DNA of 34,793 nucleotides, from NCBI GenBank assembly GCA_030669585.1, contig DAOVDI010000017.1, positions 1 to 34,793 on the forward strand, given 5' to 3'. Each line of letters opens with the position of its first letter. The first letter of the stretch is position 1. The DNA is from Acidobacteriota bacterium. GTDB lineage: Bacteria; Acidobacteriota; Aminicenantia; Aminicenantales; Aminicenantaceae. The translations under genes and the position numbers were made by a program. The notes under the pieces were generated by a model, which saw only the letters and a program-made list of their open reading frames with translations, did no database searches and was not told where the DNA came from. Positions 7,011 to 15,626 of the stretch are shown in pieces.

Positions 7011-7747
7011 ATGCCGATAGAGAGGCGGTGAGCCAAAGCTTCAGGAAGACCAGCATATAGAATTTTCCTTTGCGCGGTTTCAATGTCATATTTGATGCGA
7101 AAAAAGGTGATCTTATTTTTATCCGTATCGTAGACAGCACATGATGCTTTGTTGTTCCTGTCTCGCGGCTGGCCCACAGATCCCGGATTGATCAGATACC
7201 GGGTTCCCTTTTTAAGGGAGATAGTTCTCGTATCGCTTGAGATGTGCGAGCCTTCAACAATGTGATTCTTTTCTGTATAAACATAAGGAAAGTGTGTGTG
7301 ACCGAAAAAACAAATATTTGTTTTAAAATGGAGGAAAGCTTCGGATGCATCAAATTCTCCGAATATATAAAAATCTTCCTCAAAAGGAGCGCCGTGGCAA
7401 ATCGTTAATAATTTATCAACAACAACAGGCCCTTTCTTCAGCTCTTTTAGAAAAGCTCGGTTCTTTTTATTAAGAGCGATTCTGGTCCACAGGATAGCAT
7501 CAGCAGCAATGGGGTTAAAAGATTTGACCGGATTCTGGTCACAAGCAGCCTTGTCATGGTTGCCGCGGATTTTTGTGATTGGATCAAGCGAATTTACTTG
7601 CTCCAATACATCATTAGGGGAAGCGCCGTATCCAACAATGTCTCCCAGAAAAAGATAATGGTCAATATCCTGTTGAGCCGCGAATTCCATGACAGTATCA
7701 AGAGCTTCCTTGTTACTGTGGACATCGGTGAAAAGAAAAAACCTCAT
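7007..7747 (-). CDS. calcineurin-like metallophosphoesterase (YfcE/MJ0936-type)
   Basis: A cytoplasmic 246-residue protein with the complete two-metal phosphoesterase set in order: DVHSN at the N-terminus, GDIVGYG, GNHD, the His of CHGAPF, and GHTH. Relatives hydrolyse phosphodiesters or small phosphorylated substrates; GDIVGYG-type members are common and mostly uncharacterised. I choose ATG 7747, which begins one base after the lipA stop and yields a protein that starts directly with the first beta strand (MRFFLFTD). The longer frame to 7828 overlaps lipA and adds no domain. AAGGA lies about ten bases upstream. It is the last gene of the 10744-7007 run. Confidence 0.9.
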   Translation of the reverse strand: MRFFLFTDVHSNKEALDTVMEFAAQQDIDHYLFLGDIVGYGASPNDVLEQVNSLDPITKIRGNHDKAACDQNPVKSFNPIAADAILWTRIALNKKNRAFLKELKKGPVVVDKLLTICHGAPFEEDFYIFGEFDASEAFLHFKTNICFFGHTHFPYVYTEKNHIVEGSHISSDTRTISLKKGTRYLINPGSVGQPRDRNNKASCAVYDTDKNKITFFRIKYDIETAQRKILYAGLPEALAHRLSIGI

Positions 7748-7748
7748 T

Positions 7749-8627
7749 TCAGACAATTCCTTTCTGGATAGACCGGTACATTTTATGGGCATTATACGAA
7801 CTGCGGATAAGAGGACCGGCTTCCACATCTATAAAGCCCATGCTGAGGGCTTTCTTTTTTAATTGCTCGAACTCTTCCGGCGAAACATATTTTTTCACAT
7901 TTATGTTTTTTGGAGTGGCTTTCAGATACTGGCCGATAGTCAGAAGGTCACAATCAATGTGCCGCAGATCTTGGAGGGCATGAAGAACGTCGTCTCCGGT
8001 TTCACCAAGACCCAGCATTATACCGGATTTAGTGACTGATCCCATTTTTTTTGCCTCTTCTAATATTTGAAGAGAGCGGGCATAGTTTTCTTTTTTTCTG
8101 TTGATGTCCGGATAAAGTACTTCGGGAACCTCAAGATTGTGATTGAGAACATCAGGCCTTTCATCGATAACAGTTTTCAGGGCTTGAACTTGACCATTAA
8201 AATCAGGGATCAGGACTTCGATCTTGATGTGCGGAGAACGCTTCTTCAATGTGCGGATGGTTTCAGCAAAAAAAGATGCTCCGCCGTCATACAGATCATC
8301 CCGCGTTACTGAAGTCAAGACAACATATTGGAGGCCCATAGCAGAAACTGCATCTGCAATTCGTGATCCTTCATTTTCAGAAACCGGCTCCGGCTTTCCT
8401 GTTTTCACCGCGCAAAATGCACAGTTGCGTGTACATACATCGCCCAGGAGCAAAAAAGTGGCGGTCTTATGGGCCCAGCACTCTGAGATATTAGGGCACT
8501 TTGCACTCTGGCATATGGAGTGCAGATTTTTTTCTTTAAGGAGGCGGTCAACATAAAAAAAGTTTGGACTGGTAGGAAATTGAACTCTGAGCCAATGAGG
8601 TTTTTTTTGAAAGGAAATAATCTGCAT
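7749..8627 (-). CDS. lipA: lipoyl synthase
   Basis: LipA is a radical SAM enzyme that inserts two sulfur atoms into an octanoyl group carried on the E2 or GcvH lipoyl domain. The 292-residue protein shows both iron-sulfur sites. The auxiliary cluster uses Cys39, Cys44 and Cys50 (CQSAKCPNISEC); the radical SAM cluster uses Cys65, Cys69 and Cys72 (CTRNCAFC). The C-terminal RSSYNAH contains the conserved RSSY serine that binds the auxiliary cluster. Length is normal. The start is ATG 8627, whose A is also the last base of the rpsU stop (TGATG). An upstream TTG at 8630 is less likely. No lipB, lplA or lipoyl-domain protein gene is in the window, so the octanoyl donor step must be encoded elsewhere. 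Confidence 0.96.
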   Translation of the reverse strand: MQIISFQKKPHWLRVQFPTSPNFFYVDRLLKEKNLHSICQSAKCPNISECWAHKTATFLLLGDVCTRNCAFCAVKTGKPEPVSENEGSRIADAVSAMGLQYVVLTSVTRDDLYDGGASFFAETIRTLKKRSPHIKIEVLIPDFNGQVQALKTVIDERPDVLNHNLEVPEVLYPDINRKKENYARSLQILEEAKKMGSVTKSGIMLGLGETGDDVLHALQDLRHIDCDLLTIGQYLKATPKNINVKKYVSPEEFEQLKKKALSMGFIDVEAGPLIRSSYNAHKMYRSIQKGIV

Positions 8628-8833
8628 CAATAATCCACATCGCGCTCTCTTTTGAGGCGGCGTCTCATCCGCTTTCTAGCCTGAGCGTCTTTCATGCGTC
8701 TTTTTTCGCCGGGTTTGAAGTACACGGAGTGCTTTTTGATCTCTTTAATGATCGCTTCCTGCTGGACTTTTCTCTTGAATCTTCTCAGTGCGGATTCTAT
8801 ACTTTCTCCCTTTTCTATAACAACAAAAGCCAA
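8627..8833 (-). CDS. rpsU: 30S ribosomal protein S21
   Basis: S21 is a small basic protein of the 30S platform near the 3' end of 16S rRNA and helps in initiation. The 68-residue product shows the family pattern: ESIESALRRFKRKV, then KPGEKRRMKDAQARKRMRRR. The start appears to be TTG at 8833, since no ATG or GTG in frame precedes the conserved MAFVVIEKGES region. A very strong ribosome site makes up for it. The stop overlaps the lipA start by one base. Placement ahead of lipA rather than with dnaG/rpoD is unusual compared with E. coli. Confidence 0.96.
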   Translation of the reverse strand: MAFVVIEKGESIESALRRFKRKVQQEAIIKEIKKHSVYFKPGEKRRMKDAQARKRMRRRLKRERDVDY

Positions 8834-8839
8834 GGAAAA

Positions 8840-8849
8840 TCACCTCCTT
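8840..8849 (-). promoter_or_regulatory. near-perfect Shine-Dalgarno site of rpsU
   Basis: On the minus strand AAGGAGGTGA matches the 16S rRNA 3' end (anti-SD) over ten bases and lies six bases before the TTG start codon (nine from the GGAGG core). It supports the non-ATG start. Confidence 0.8.
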
Positions 8850-8876
8850 GAGGTTTGGAATAAACTGAATTATTGA

Positions 8877-9617
8877 CTAATTCGCCGAATTTGTCAATAA
8901 AGAAGGATTTTTAACTTTAAATCCCGCCTTTTTAATGCAGACTCTGGCGCCGATCTCCATGGGCTCGATCAAAGGAACAGGAATGTCCTGTTGTTTGAGG
9001 GCAAGAGGTATTTCCGTACATCCGGTAATGATAGCCTCTGCTCCATTCCTGATTAGATTGTGTGCGACTGTGATGATTTTTTCTCTGAGGCCGTCTGTGA
9101 TAAAGCCTGCTTTGATCCCTTTTTTACCGAAGACCGCTTCACTGATCACGCTTTGTTCATTGTCATCCATCTCCAGGATGTTAAAATCAAACCGGCTGAA
9201 TGCTTTTTGAAACAAGCCGGTTTTCAAGGTTCCAATGCTGGATATCAGCCCGGCGTTTTTAAGCCCGGGGAGCGTATCCCGAGCCCATTTTGCGGATTCA
9301 TCAAGAAGATTGACAACAGGAAAATTTATTTCTTTCAACACATCCGGGAGGAAGTAATGAGCTGTCATACAGGGTATAACAAAGAAGTCGGCTCCAGCCC
9401 GTATGAGCGTCCTTATTCCTTGAATGAGTAAGGGAACAGGATCCGGGGCTATTTTTTGGATAGAATCGGTTCGCGGGGGAATGAGAGGATTACTGTATAT
9501 CAAAACAGGGATGTGTTCCTGATCTTTTTCCGCCAGGGTATTGCGGATGATCAGTTTGAAAAAATACGAAGTGGCTTCAGGCCCCATGCCTCCAAGGATA
9601 CCGATGGTCTGAGTCAT
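8877..9617 (-). CDS. aspartate/glutamate racemase family protein
   Basis: This 246-residue cytoplasmic enzyme belongs to the PLP-independent amino-acid racemases, which use two cysteines to take a proton from one face and return it on the other. The N-terminal IGILGGMGPEAT is diagnostic. Cys83 lies in IPCMTAH and Cys200 in ITGCTEIPL. The usual motif around the first cysteine is PCNTAH, so the substrate-contacting Asn is Met here, which may alter substrate choice. The start ATG overlaps the P1 peptidase stop (ATGA), giving tight coupling to a peptidase family known to act on D- and beta-amino-acid peptides. Aspartate is the most likely substrate, but glutamate or another amino acid is possible. 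Confidence 0.88.
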   Translation of the reverse strand: MTQTIGILGGMGPEATSYFFKLIIRNTLAEKDQEHIPVLIYSNPLIPPRTDSIQKIAPDPVPLLIQGIRTLIRAGADFFVIPCMTAHYFLPDVLKEINFPVVNLLDESAKWARDTLPGLKNAGLISSIGTLKTGLFQKAFSRFDFNILEMDDNEQSVISEAVFGKKGIKAGFITDGLREKIITVAHNLIRNGAEAIITGCTEIPLALKQQDIPVPLIEPMEIGARVCIKKAGFKVKNPSLLTNSAN

Positions 9618-10744
9618 TGTTGAAGGCCTTTCATAAGGGTTTTAATCATTTTAAGCGGCAGGGCATTAACATGATGATCATTATTTCCAGTCATGGGATT
9701 GGCTTTGAACATGGAGTTCAAGATGGCTTCTTCCGTTGCCTCGGCCGCTGCCAGAAACAGCGGAGACATGTAATTGTTTTTCAAGATCTCCAAAGAAATA
9801 GTTTGATCTTTTGATTTGTGAGGGATTCTGACCTCCTTTGCTGTTGAAAAGGCGATAGCATAGTCTCCGCTTCCATTGGAATAATATCCTCCACTTCGAG
9901 CAATACCCAGGAGCGCCCGTTTTGCCAGTCTCTTAAGATTGCGGCTGTCAAGCGGGGCATCCGTTGCCACAATAACCATACAGGACCCTTCAAGATTTTC
10001 TTCCAAAGGATTTTTTTTGACATGAGTTCTTAATTCCTTTCCTACAGGGAAACCGTTGATGCGAAGAATTCCTCCGTGATTCGATTGGACAAGAACTCCC
10101 ACGATGTATCCTCCTCTGGATTCCGGTAATTTTCTTGAGGAAGTGCCGATCCCTCCTTTGAAGCCGAAACAGATAGTTCCGGTTCCTGCTCCGACAGCCC
10201 CCTCTTCCACAGGACCGGAGGAAGCATTTTTAATGGCATCTAAAACATGTTTTTCTGTAATATGACGACCCCGGATATCATTCAACATTCCGTCATTGGT
10301 CTCACCCACAACAGCATTGACCGAAAATATCTGTTCATTACCGGGCAGGGAAAGGATATAGGAGATGAGGGCATTGGCTGCGACGGGAACGCTGAGTGTG
10401 TTTGTGAGTATTATGGGTGTTTCCATATTTCCCAGTTCTTCGATCTGTGTTGAACCCATCAGTTTTCCATATCCATTCGCAATACAAACAGCCGCCGGGA
10501 CTTTATCCTGAAATATATTTCCGCAGTGAGGCAGGATCGCTGTAACGCCGGTACGGATATTTGCTCCTTTTATTAAAGTAACATGACCGACTTTTACGCC
10601 TTCTACGTCGGTAATGGCGTTGTTCAGGCCGGGTTGTAGGATTCCAATGGCAATTCCGAATTGCCGGATCCGGGGACGTTCCGCTGCCAGAGAGATTATA
10701 AGCAGACAGAATATTAAAAGACCTGTTAAAGAAAACTTCTTCAT
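9614..10744 (-). CDS. P1 family peptidase (DmpA/BapA-type), secreted
   Basis: Members are N-terminal nucleophile hydrolases that cut themselves into two chains and then release N-terminal L-, D- or beta-amino acids from peptides. The 376-residue protein starts with a signal peptide (LIFCLLIISLAA, cleavage near residue 21). Family blocks follow: NAITDVEGVKVGHVTL, TGVTAILP, NDGMLNDIRG, GAVGAGTGTICFGFKGGIGT and VLVQSNHGG. The expected self-cleavage point is Gly253-Ser254 in EGSCMVIVATDAPL, with Ser254 as nucleophile. The start ATG 10744 is preceded by AAAGGA. It leads the operon and overlaps the racemase gene by four bases. Because of the signal peptide it would act in the periplasm, whereas the racemase is cytoplasmic, so any shared pathway needs uptake in between. 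Confidence 0.92.
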   Translation of the reverse strand: MKKFSLTGLLIFCLLIISLAAERPRIRQFGIAIGILQPGLNNAITDVEGVKVGHVTLIKGANIRTGVTAILPHCGNIFQDKVPAAVCIANGYGKLMGSTQIEELGNMETPIILTNTLSVPVAANALISYILSLPGNEQIFSVNAVVGETNDGMLNDIRGRHITEKHVLDAIKNASSGPVEEGAVGAGTGTICFGFKGGIGTSSRKLPESRGGYIVGVLVQSNHGGILRINGFPVGKELRTHVKKNPLEENLEGSCMVIVATDAPLDSRNLKRLAKRALLGIARSGGYYSNGSGDYAIAFSTAKEVRIPHKSKDQTISLEILKNNYMSPLFLAAAEATEEAILNSMFKANPMTGNNDHHVNALPLKMIKTLMKGLQQ

Positions 10745-10772
10745 GATTTTTTTCCTTTAATGTGAGAATAAA

Positions 10773-10801
10773 ATGTTAGTTGATACGTCTTAAAAATGCA
10801 A
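10773..10801 (-). promoter_or_regulatory. candidate promoter of the P1 peptidase operon
   Basis: On the minus strand TTGCAT (10796-10801) and TAACAT (10773-10778) are separated by 17 bases and sit about 29 bases before the P1 peptidase ATG. Matches are 4 of 6 in each box. It is the only fair candidate I see between this gene and the divergent CHAT gene. Confidence 0.35.
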
Positions 10802-10877
10802 CAGATGTGTCATATAGTTGCGTCTATTGATAAAATATGATGCTAAAAGATTTTTTAAATAGTGCGGGTAAAAGATT

Positions 10878-13784
10878 ATGAAGAGATTTATTCAAATTTT
10901 TATTCTCCTTTTGATTGTGGTTATTAATATATTTTCTGTCCAGGAGTACACGAGCCGTAACGCTAACAATATGACCCGGCCGTCTGTTGAGAATGGAGAG
11001 CTTTTATTTGTACAAGGGGATTTTGAAGAAGCGGAAAAAGTCTTTCAAGCCAGCTTGTATCAGGCCAGGTTATCCAATAACAGAAACAATATTCTGGAAA
11101 GTCTTATGCGCCTTGGGGCTATTGAATGGAATCTTGGACACATAAAACCATCTGCCGAATATTACTCCAAAGCTCTTTATCTTGCGGATGAACTGGTCCA
11201 TCCTGACTATCAGAAAAAATGCAGGAAGATCATGGACATCTATCCTCTTTATGATAAAGGGAAAAATGACCGGGGCAGAGGAGAGATCAAGGAATCCATA
11301 AAAAGCTTCGGCCGGGCGATCAAAATCGCACAGGCAGTCATGAGCCGGGAACACGAGCTGAAATGTCTGCGTCAAATAAGTGTTTCTTATTGGGATCTGA
11401 ATGATTATGTCATGTTTCTGAAGTTGAATGAAAAGGCTCTGGATCTGGCACGCAGTCTGAACCATAAAAGAGAAGAGGGGAAATGTCTGAATCATCTCGG
11501 TCTTTATTTCTGGAAAACCAACGACTATTCCAAAGCTCTGAGTTATTATATGGAGGCATTGGCCATCGCCCGGAAAAGAAAAGCTGATAGGGATATTTCC
11601 ACCTGTTTAAATAACATCGGTATTATATATAAGGAGATCGGGTATTATGATCAAGCCCTTTCCTATTTGAACCAGGCCCTGGACATAGACAGGCGGCTGG
11701 GCATAAATAAATTGATATCCATTGACCTCAACAATCTCGGTTCAACTTATATCCGGAAGAGTACAGAGACCGGAAAGAGTGAAAATCTGCTGCGGGCGCT
11801 GACTTGCTTTAAGGAATGCTTGGGATTAGCTCAAAAGGATCAAGACCGTAGGACAGAAGTCCAGGTTTTAAATAACATTGGAACGGTCTATATGGACCTT
11901 GGGGATTACAGCCTGGCCAGAGAGACTTTATTGCTTGCTCAAAGTAAGGGCAGGAAGGTCAATGATATCGAAACTACCGGGATGATTCTTAGTAATATCG
12001 GATCTGTTTATCTTCATCAAAAAAATCCTCAGACAGCAGTGATTTATTTTAGAAAGGCGATTGCTATAGGGGAACGGATTCAAAGCAACAATATTTTATG
12101 GGAAGCGATGTGGCAGTTGGGCAAATGTTTTGAATTTATGGGAAGGGACCGCGAAGCTGTGGACATGTATAAAGATGCGATCAATATTATTGATCATATC
12201 CGAAGCAGTATGCTGCTGGATACATACGAGACCGGCTACATCCAACACAAATTAAAAGTTTATGAATCTTTGATCGACTTGACTTTTAATATGCATAAAA
12301 AAAACCAGGAACAGGAATGGGCTGAAAAGATCTTTCATTTTGTAGAGAGGGCAAAAGCCCGGTCATTTCTGGATATGATCGCTGCCTCAAAAATCGATCT
12401 TCTCGAAAGGCTGGATTCTAATTCAAGGGACAAAGAGGCCATATTGTCTCTTCATATCTCCTCTCTGCAGAAATCATTGTTTGCGCCCGGTCTGGATAGT
12501 CAGCAAAGAGAGGAGATCAAAGATCAGTTGATTCAATCCGAGAATGAGTACATGCAGTGGCTCTCCCGGATCCGGGTCAGGAATCCTGAAGTGGCTGACC
12601 TTGTTTCTCCTGAGCTCTGCCGTCCTTCGGACCTTCAGTCACAGATCTTGGATAAAAAAACAGCTGTGTTTGAGTATTATCTTGGGATCAACAGATCTTA
12701 TCTTTTTGTGATCACATCTGACAGGTATAAGCTTTTTACTCTTCCGGCCAGAGAGAAGATCCATGAGTCTCTCAGGGCATATCTGAAAATGCTGTCTGAT
12801 CCGCCGGAATCCGAATTTAAAGGTATGAAAGCCTCAAAGCGACTTTTTAAAGAATTTTTATTTCCTCTGGAAGAAGAGGGGTTGTCTGATTTGGACCAAC
12901 TCATTATTATCCCGGATGGGGTTTTATATTATCTCCCATTTGAAACGCTGATTATGAATTCAAAAGGGTCTGATAATGATAAAAAGATGTTAATCCAGCA
13001 GTTCAAGGTTTCCTATGCTCCATCTGCATCATCGTTGTATTATTTGCTCAAGACAAAGAACAAAGTAAGGCATGCCAAAACTCTTCTGGCGTTCGGAAAC
13101 CCGTTTTATGAACTGGATGCAGGGGCGGGTCGAAAAGAAAATAAAAACTCATCTGAAATATTAAGAGATCTATACATGTCCTCGGGTTTTGATTTTTCCC
13201 CTTTGAAATATGGGAAAAAAGAAGTCCAATGGATCGCAAAAAAGTTTCCCGGTGTGATGAGCAAGGTCTGTGTTGGAAAGGATGCTAAAGAACAGGTTAT
13301 CAAGTTAATGAAGCCTGACGAGTATCGAATATTGCATTTTGCATGCCACAGCTTCCTTGATGAAGTGCTGCCTTATCGATCTGCTCTGGTCCTCTTTCTT
13401 GAAAATCGGGATAAAGAAGATGGGTTCCTTCAGGTACGGGAAATCTATAATTTGAGATTGTCTTCTGACCTTATAGTATTATCAGGATGTCAGACCGGAA
13501 GAGGAAAAATGACCCGGGGCGAGGGCATTTTAGGACTTCCCAGGATATTCTTTTATGCCGGAGTCCGATCTGTTGTGTTTTCTGTCTGGAATATTGCAGA
13601 TAAGCCCACAGCCCGGTTTATGAAAGAATTTTATCATCACCTGTCACGCGGAGAAGACAAAACTCAAGCCCTGCGTCTGGCCAAGTTGAAAATGATCCAT
13701 TCCCGGTACTCCCACCCTTTTTTTTGGGCAGCCTTTGTCCTCTACGGCGACAGTTCCGCCATCCAATTCGAGCCGGATAACTAA
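10878..13784 (+). CDS. TPR-CHAT protein with N-terminal membrane/export signal
   Basis: A 968-residue protein. Residues 1-24 form a basic, strongly hydrophobic segment (FIQIFILLLIVVINIFSV), either a signal peptide or an anchor. Roughly ten TPR units cover about 30-440, clear in repeats such as NNIGIIYKEIGYYDQALSYL and NNIGTVYMDLGDYSLARETL. A helical linker follows, then a CHAT domain (about 590-965), a caspase-like cysteine peptidase fold. The likely dyad is His824 in HFACHS and Cys871 in LSGCQTGRG. The fold also shows LIIIPDGVLYYLPFETL, VFSVWNIADKPTARFMKEFY and HPFFWAAFVLYGD. Some CHAT proteins are activated by partner proteins and act in defence or cell death; others have no known role. No gasdermin, nucleotidase or phage-defence partner is adjacent. 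The gene stands alone between divergent and convergent neighbours. Ribosome site is weak (GGGTAAAAG). Confidence 0.92.
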   Translation: MKRFIQIFILLLIVVINIFSVQEYTSRNANNMTRPSVENGELLFVQGDFEEAEKVFQASLYQARLSNNRNNILESLMRLGAIEWNLGHIKPSAEYYSKALYLADELVHPDYQKKCRKIMDIYPLYDKGKNDRGRGEIKESIKSFGRAIKIAQAVMSREHELKCLRQISVSYWDLNDYVMFLKLNEKALDLARSLNHKREEGKCLNHLGLYFWKTNDYSKALSYYMEALAIARKRKADRDISTCLNNIGIIYKEIGYYDQALSYLNQALDIDRRLGINKLISIDLNNLGSTYIRKSTETGKSENLLRALTCFKECLGLAQKDQDRRTEVQVLNNIGTVYMDLGDYSLARETLLLAQSKGRKVNDIETTGMILSNIGSVYLHQKNPQTAVIYFRKAIAIGERIQSNNILWEAMWQLGKCFEFMGRDREAVDMYKDAINIIDHIRSSMLLDTYETGYIQHKLKVYESLIDLTFNMHKKNQEQEWAEKIFHFVERAKARSFLDMIAASKIDLLERLDSNSRDKEAILSLHISSLQKSLFAPGLDSQQREEIKDQLIQSENEYMQWLSRIRVRNPEVADLVSPELCRPSDLQSQILDKKTAVFEYYLGINRSYLFVITSDRYKLFTLPAREKIHESLRAYLKMLSDPPESEFKGMKASKRLFKEFLFPLEEEGLSDLDQLIIIPDGVLYYLPFETLIMNSKGSDNDKKMLIQQFKVSYAPSASSLYYLLKTKNKVRHAKTLLAFGNPFYELDAGAGRKENKNSSEILRDLYMSSGFDFSPLKYGKKEVQWIAKKFPGVMSKVCVGKDAKEQVIKLMKPDEYRILHFACHSFLDEVLPYRSALVLFLENRDKEDGFLQVREIYNLRLSSDLIVLSGCQTGRGKMTRGEGILGLPRIFFYAGVRSVVFSVWNIADKPTARFMKEFYHHLSRGEDKTQALRLAKLKMIHSRYSHPFFWAAFVLYGDSSAIQFEPDN

Positions 13785-13787
13785 GTA

Positions 13788-15350
13788 TTATTTTTTATTC
13801 TGTTTTTCAAGATCCTTCTTTAAATATTCCAGGGCAAGATCACGGGAATCTCCATATAGGGCTTGAAGCTGCTTCAATTCCGCCCGGAGTTCTTTGACTA
13901 CACCGGTATATGCAGGATCTCCGTAGACATTGTTCAGTTCATGCGGATCTTTTTTCAGATCATATAGTTCCCATGCATCGATGTCGTGATAAAAATGCAT
14001 CAGTTTGTATTGCCTGGTCCGTACACCGTAATGCCGTTTGACCATGTGTACGGCAGGAAACTCATAGTAGTGGTAATAGAGTGATTGGCGCCACTGGGGC
14101 TCCTTTATGCCTGTAAGAAGTCCATCCATGGACAAACCCTGCATATCCATGGGTTTGTCCAGGCCTGCCACAGCCAGAAAGGTCGGGGCGAAATCCAGGT
14201 TGGATACCAGATCGTTTTTGCAGCTCCCTGCTTGTATATGGCCGGGATAACGAATAAGGAGGGGCATTCTAAGAGATTCTTCATACATGAATCGTTTATC
14301 AAACCATCCGTGATCGCCGAGATAAAATCCCTGATCAGAGGTGTAAACGACTATCGTATGTTCTGAAAGCCCGGTATCATCCAAGTAATCGAGAATTTTT
14401 CCCACATTTTCGTCTACAGCAGCGATGCATCCCAGGTAATCCTGCATATAACGCTGATACTTCCATCGGATCAAGTCGTCTCCTTCAGGAGGATTTTTCT
14501 GAAATTTATCCTTTTTGGGACCATAGATCTTCTCCCATGCCGCTTTCTGATTCTCAGTCATCCTTTTTGGAGGAGGACCCATTTTAAGGTCGTAGTCAAG
14601 GATCAGATGTTCTTTTACCGTCATTTCCTGCTCTGCAGCCGCAGTCGAGCGGGTTGAGTAGTCATCAAAAAGTGTTTCAGGCTCGGGAAAGGTTCTGTTC
14701 GTATAATCCTCGAGGTGTCTTAATGCAGGCTGCCAGTTACGGTGGGGCGCTTTGTGATGGAGCATCATCATGAAGGGTTTACTCTTTTCTCTGTGGTTTT
14801 TGAGGAAATCCAGGGCAGTGTCCGTCACAATGTCGGTGACATAACCTGGGAATCGTTTTTTTTCTCCCATCTCGATCATATCCGGGTTGTAATAGTGACC
14901 CTGTCCCGGGAGAACATTCCAGTAATCAAATCCGGTCGGTTCACTTTTAAGATGCCATTTCCCGATCATTATGGTCTGATATCCCTCAGCCTGCATCAGC
15001 TTAGGGAATGTCTGCTGTGATCCATCGAACCGGGAGGCATTGTCACGGATGCCGTTCAAGTGGCTGTGTTTTCCGGTCAGGATCACGGCACGGCTGGGAG
15101 CGCAGATGCTGTTGGTACAGAAACAATTGTCAAAACGCATGCCTTCTTTTGCCAGCCGGTCGATATTTGGTGTTTTATTGATCCGGCTCCCATAGCTGCT
15201 GATTGCATGCGAGGCGTGATCATCCGTCATGATGAATAGGATATTAGGCTTTTTTCTGGAAACTTTTCCCCTTTTGAGGCTATTGCAGCCGGGTACTGTC
15301 AAAAAGGCCATTCCCATTCCCAGTGATAGAATAAAATTACGTCTTTCCAT
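13788..15350 (-). CDS. type I sulfatase (formylglycine), lipoprotein or Tat-exported
   Basis: A 520-residue arylsulfatase-family enzyme that hydrolyses sulfate esters, probably on glycans. The N-terminus has twin Arg (ERRNF) plus a lipobox-like VPGC at residue 22, suggesting a Tat-exported lipoprotein. [14 protein letters not shown] supplies the metal-binding Asp43-Asp44. Cys83 in CAPSR is the residue that must be converted to formylglycine by an anaerobic or aerobic maturase, not found here. [18 protein letters not shown] and [13 protein letters not shown] complete the active site. C-terminal [24 protein letters not shown] is typical of bacterial glycosaminoglycan-type sulfatases. An AGGAGG site lies before ATG 15350. 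The gene is convergent with the CHAT gene, with only three bases between them. The exact substrate cannot be told. Confidence 0.94.
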   Translation of the reverse strand: MERRNFILSLGMGMAFLTVPGCNSLKRGKVSRKKPNILFIMTDDHASHAISSYGSRINKTPNIDRLAKEGMRFDNCFCTNSICAPSRAVILTGKHSHLNGIRDNASRFDGSQQTFPKLMQAEGYQTIMIGKWHLKSEPTGFDYWNVLPGQGHYYNPDMIEMGEKKRFPGYVTDIVTDTALDFLKNHREKSKPFMMMLHHKAPHRNWQPALRHLEDYTNRTFPEPETLFDDYSTRSTAAAEQEMTVKEHLILDYDLKMGPPPKRMTENQKAAWEKIYGPKKDKFQKNPPEGDDLIRWKYQRYMQDYLGCIAAVDENVGKILDYLDDTGLSEHTIVVYTSDQGFYLGDHGWFDKRFMYEESLRMPLLIRYPGHIQAGSCKNDLVSNLDFAPTFLAVAGLDKPMDMQGLSMDGLLTGIKEPQWRQSLYYHYYEFPAVHMVKRHYGVRTRQYKLMHFYHDIDAWELYDLKKDPHELNNVYGDPAYTGVVKELRAELKQLQALYGDSRDLALEYLKKDLEKQNKK

Positions 15351-15378
15351 TACTCTTTTCCTCCTGGCTATTTTATTT

Positions 15379-15407
15379 TATATATCATCCGTGCAGATGG
15401 AAATCAA
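15379..15407 (-). promoter_or_regulatory. candidate promoter of the sulfatase gene
   Basis: TTGATT (15402-15407) and TATATA (15379-15384) on the minus strand are 17 bases apart, about 29 bases before the ATG. Confidence 0.45.
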
Positions 15408-15563
15408 ATGAGATTGTATGCAATTTCTAAAATCGTGATAAAGGTTAATAAAGGACGAGGTCTTTATAGACCAGATGAACGATATACCGAGGCAAACCAG
15501 GGATATTCAGCCTTGATAATTGAAGGGCAACATCTTATCCTGTGATAATACAAAGGAGTTTCG

Positions 15564-15626
15564 ATGAAAGAAATCCGGGTGCGGCTTTGTTTCTTGAAAT
15601 GGAATAACGGAGAAAAAGGATGTTGA
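15564..15626 (+). CDS. possible 20-codon leader ORF coupled to the M28 gene
   Basis: A very small ORF begins at ATG 15564 after a strong AAAGGAG site (15552-15558). It runs for 20 codons and ends in TGA at 15624-15626, seven bases past the start of the M28 homologue (ATG 15620). The peptide is basic with two cysteines and one tryptophan and has no domain. The geometry suggests translational coupling: ribosomes finishing here could restart on the next gene. The downstream gene also has its own AAAAAGGA site, so coupling may only modulate. It could be chance. Confidence 0.4.
   Translation: MKEIRVRLCFLKWNNGEKGC

Noticed and set aside
13423-13784. CHAT gene as part of a gasdermin or other defence pair
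   Set aside because: Neighbours are a P1 peptidase operon and a sulfatase; nothing links them to defence.
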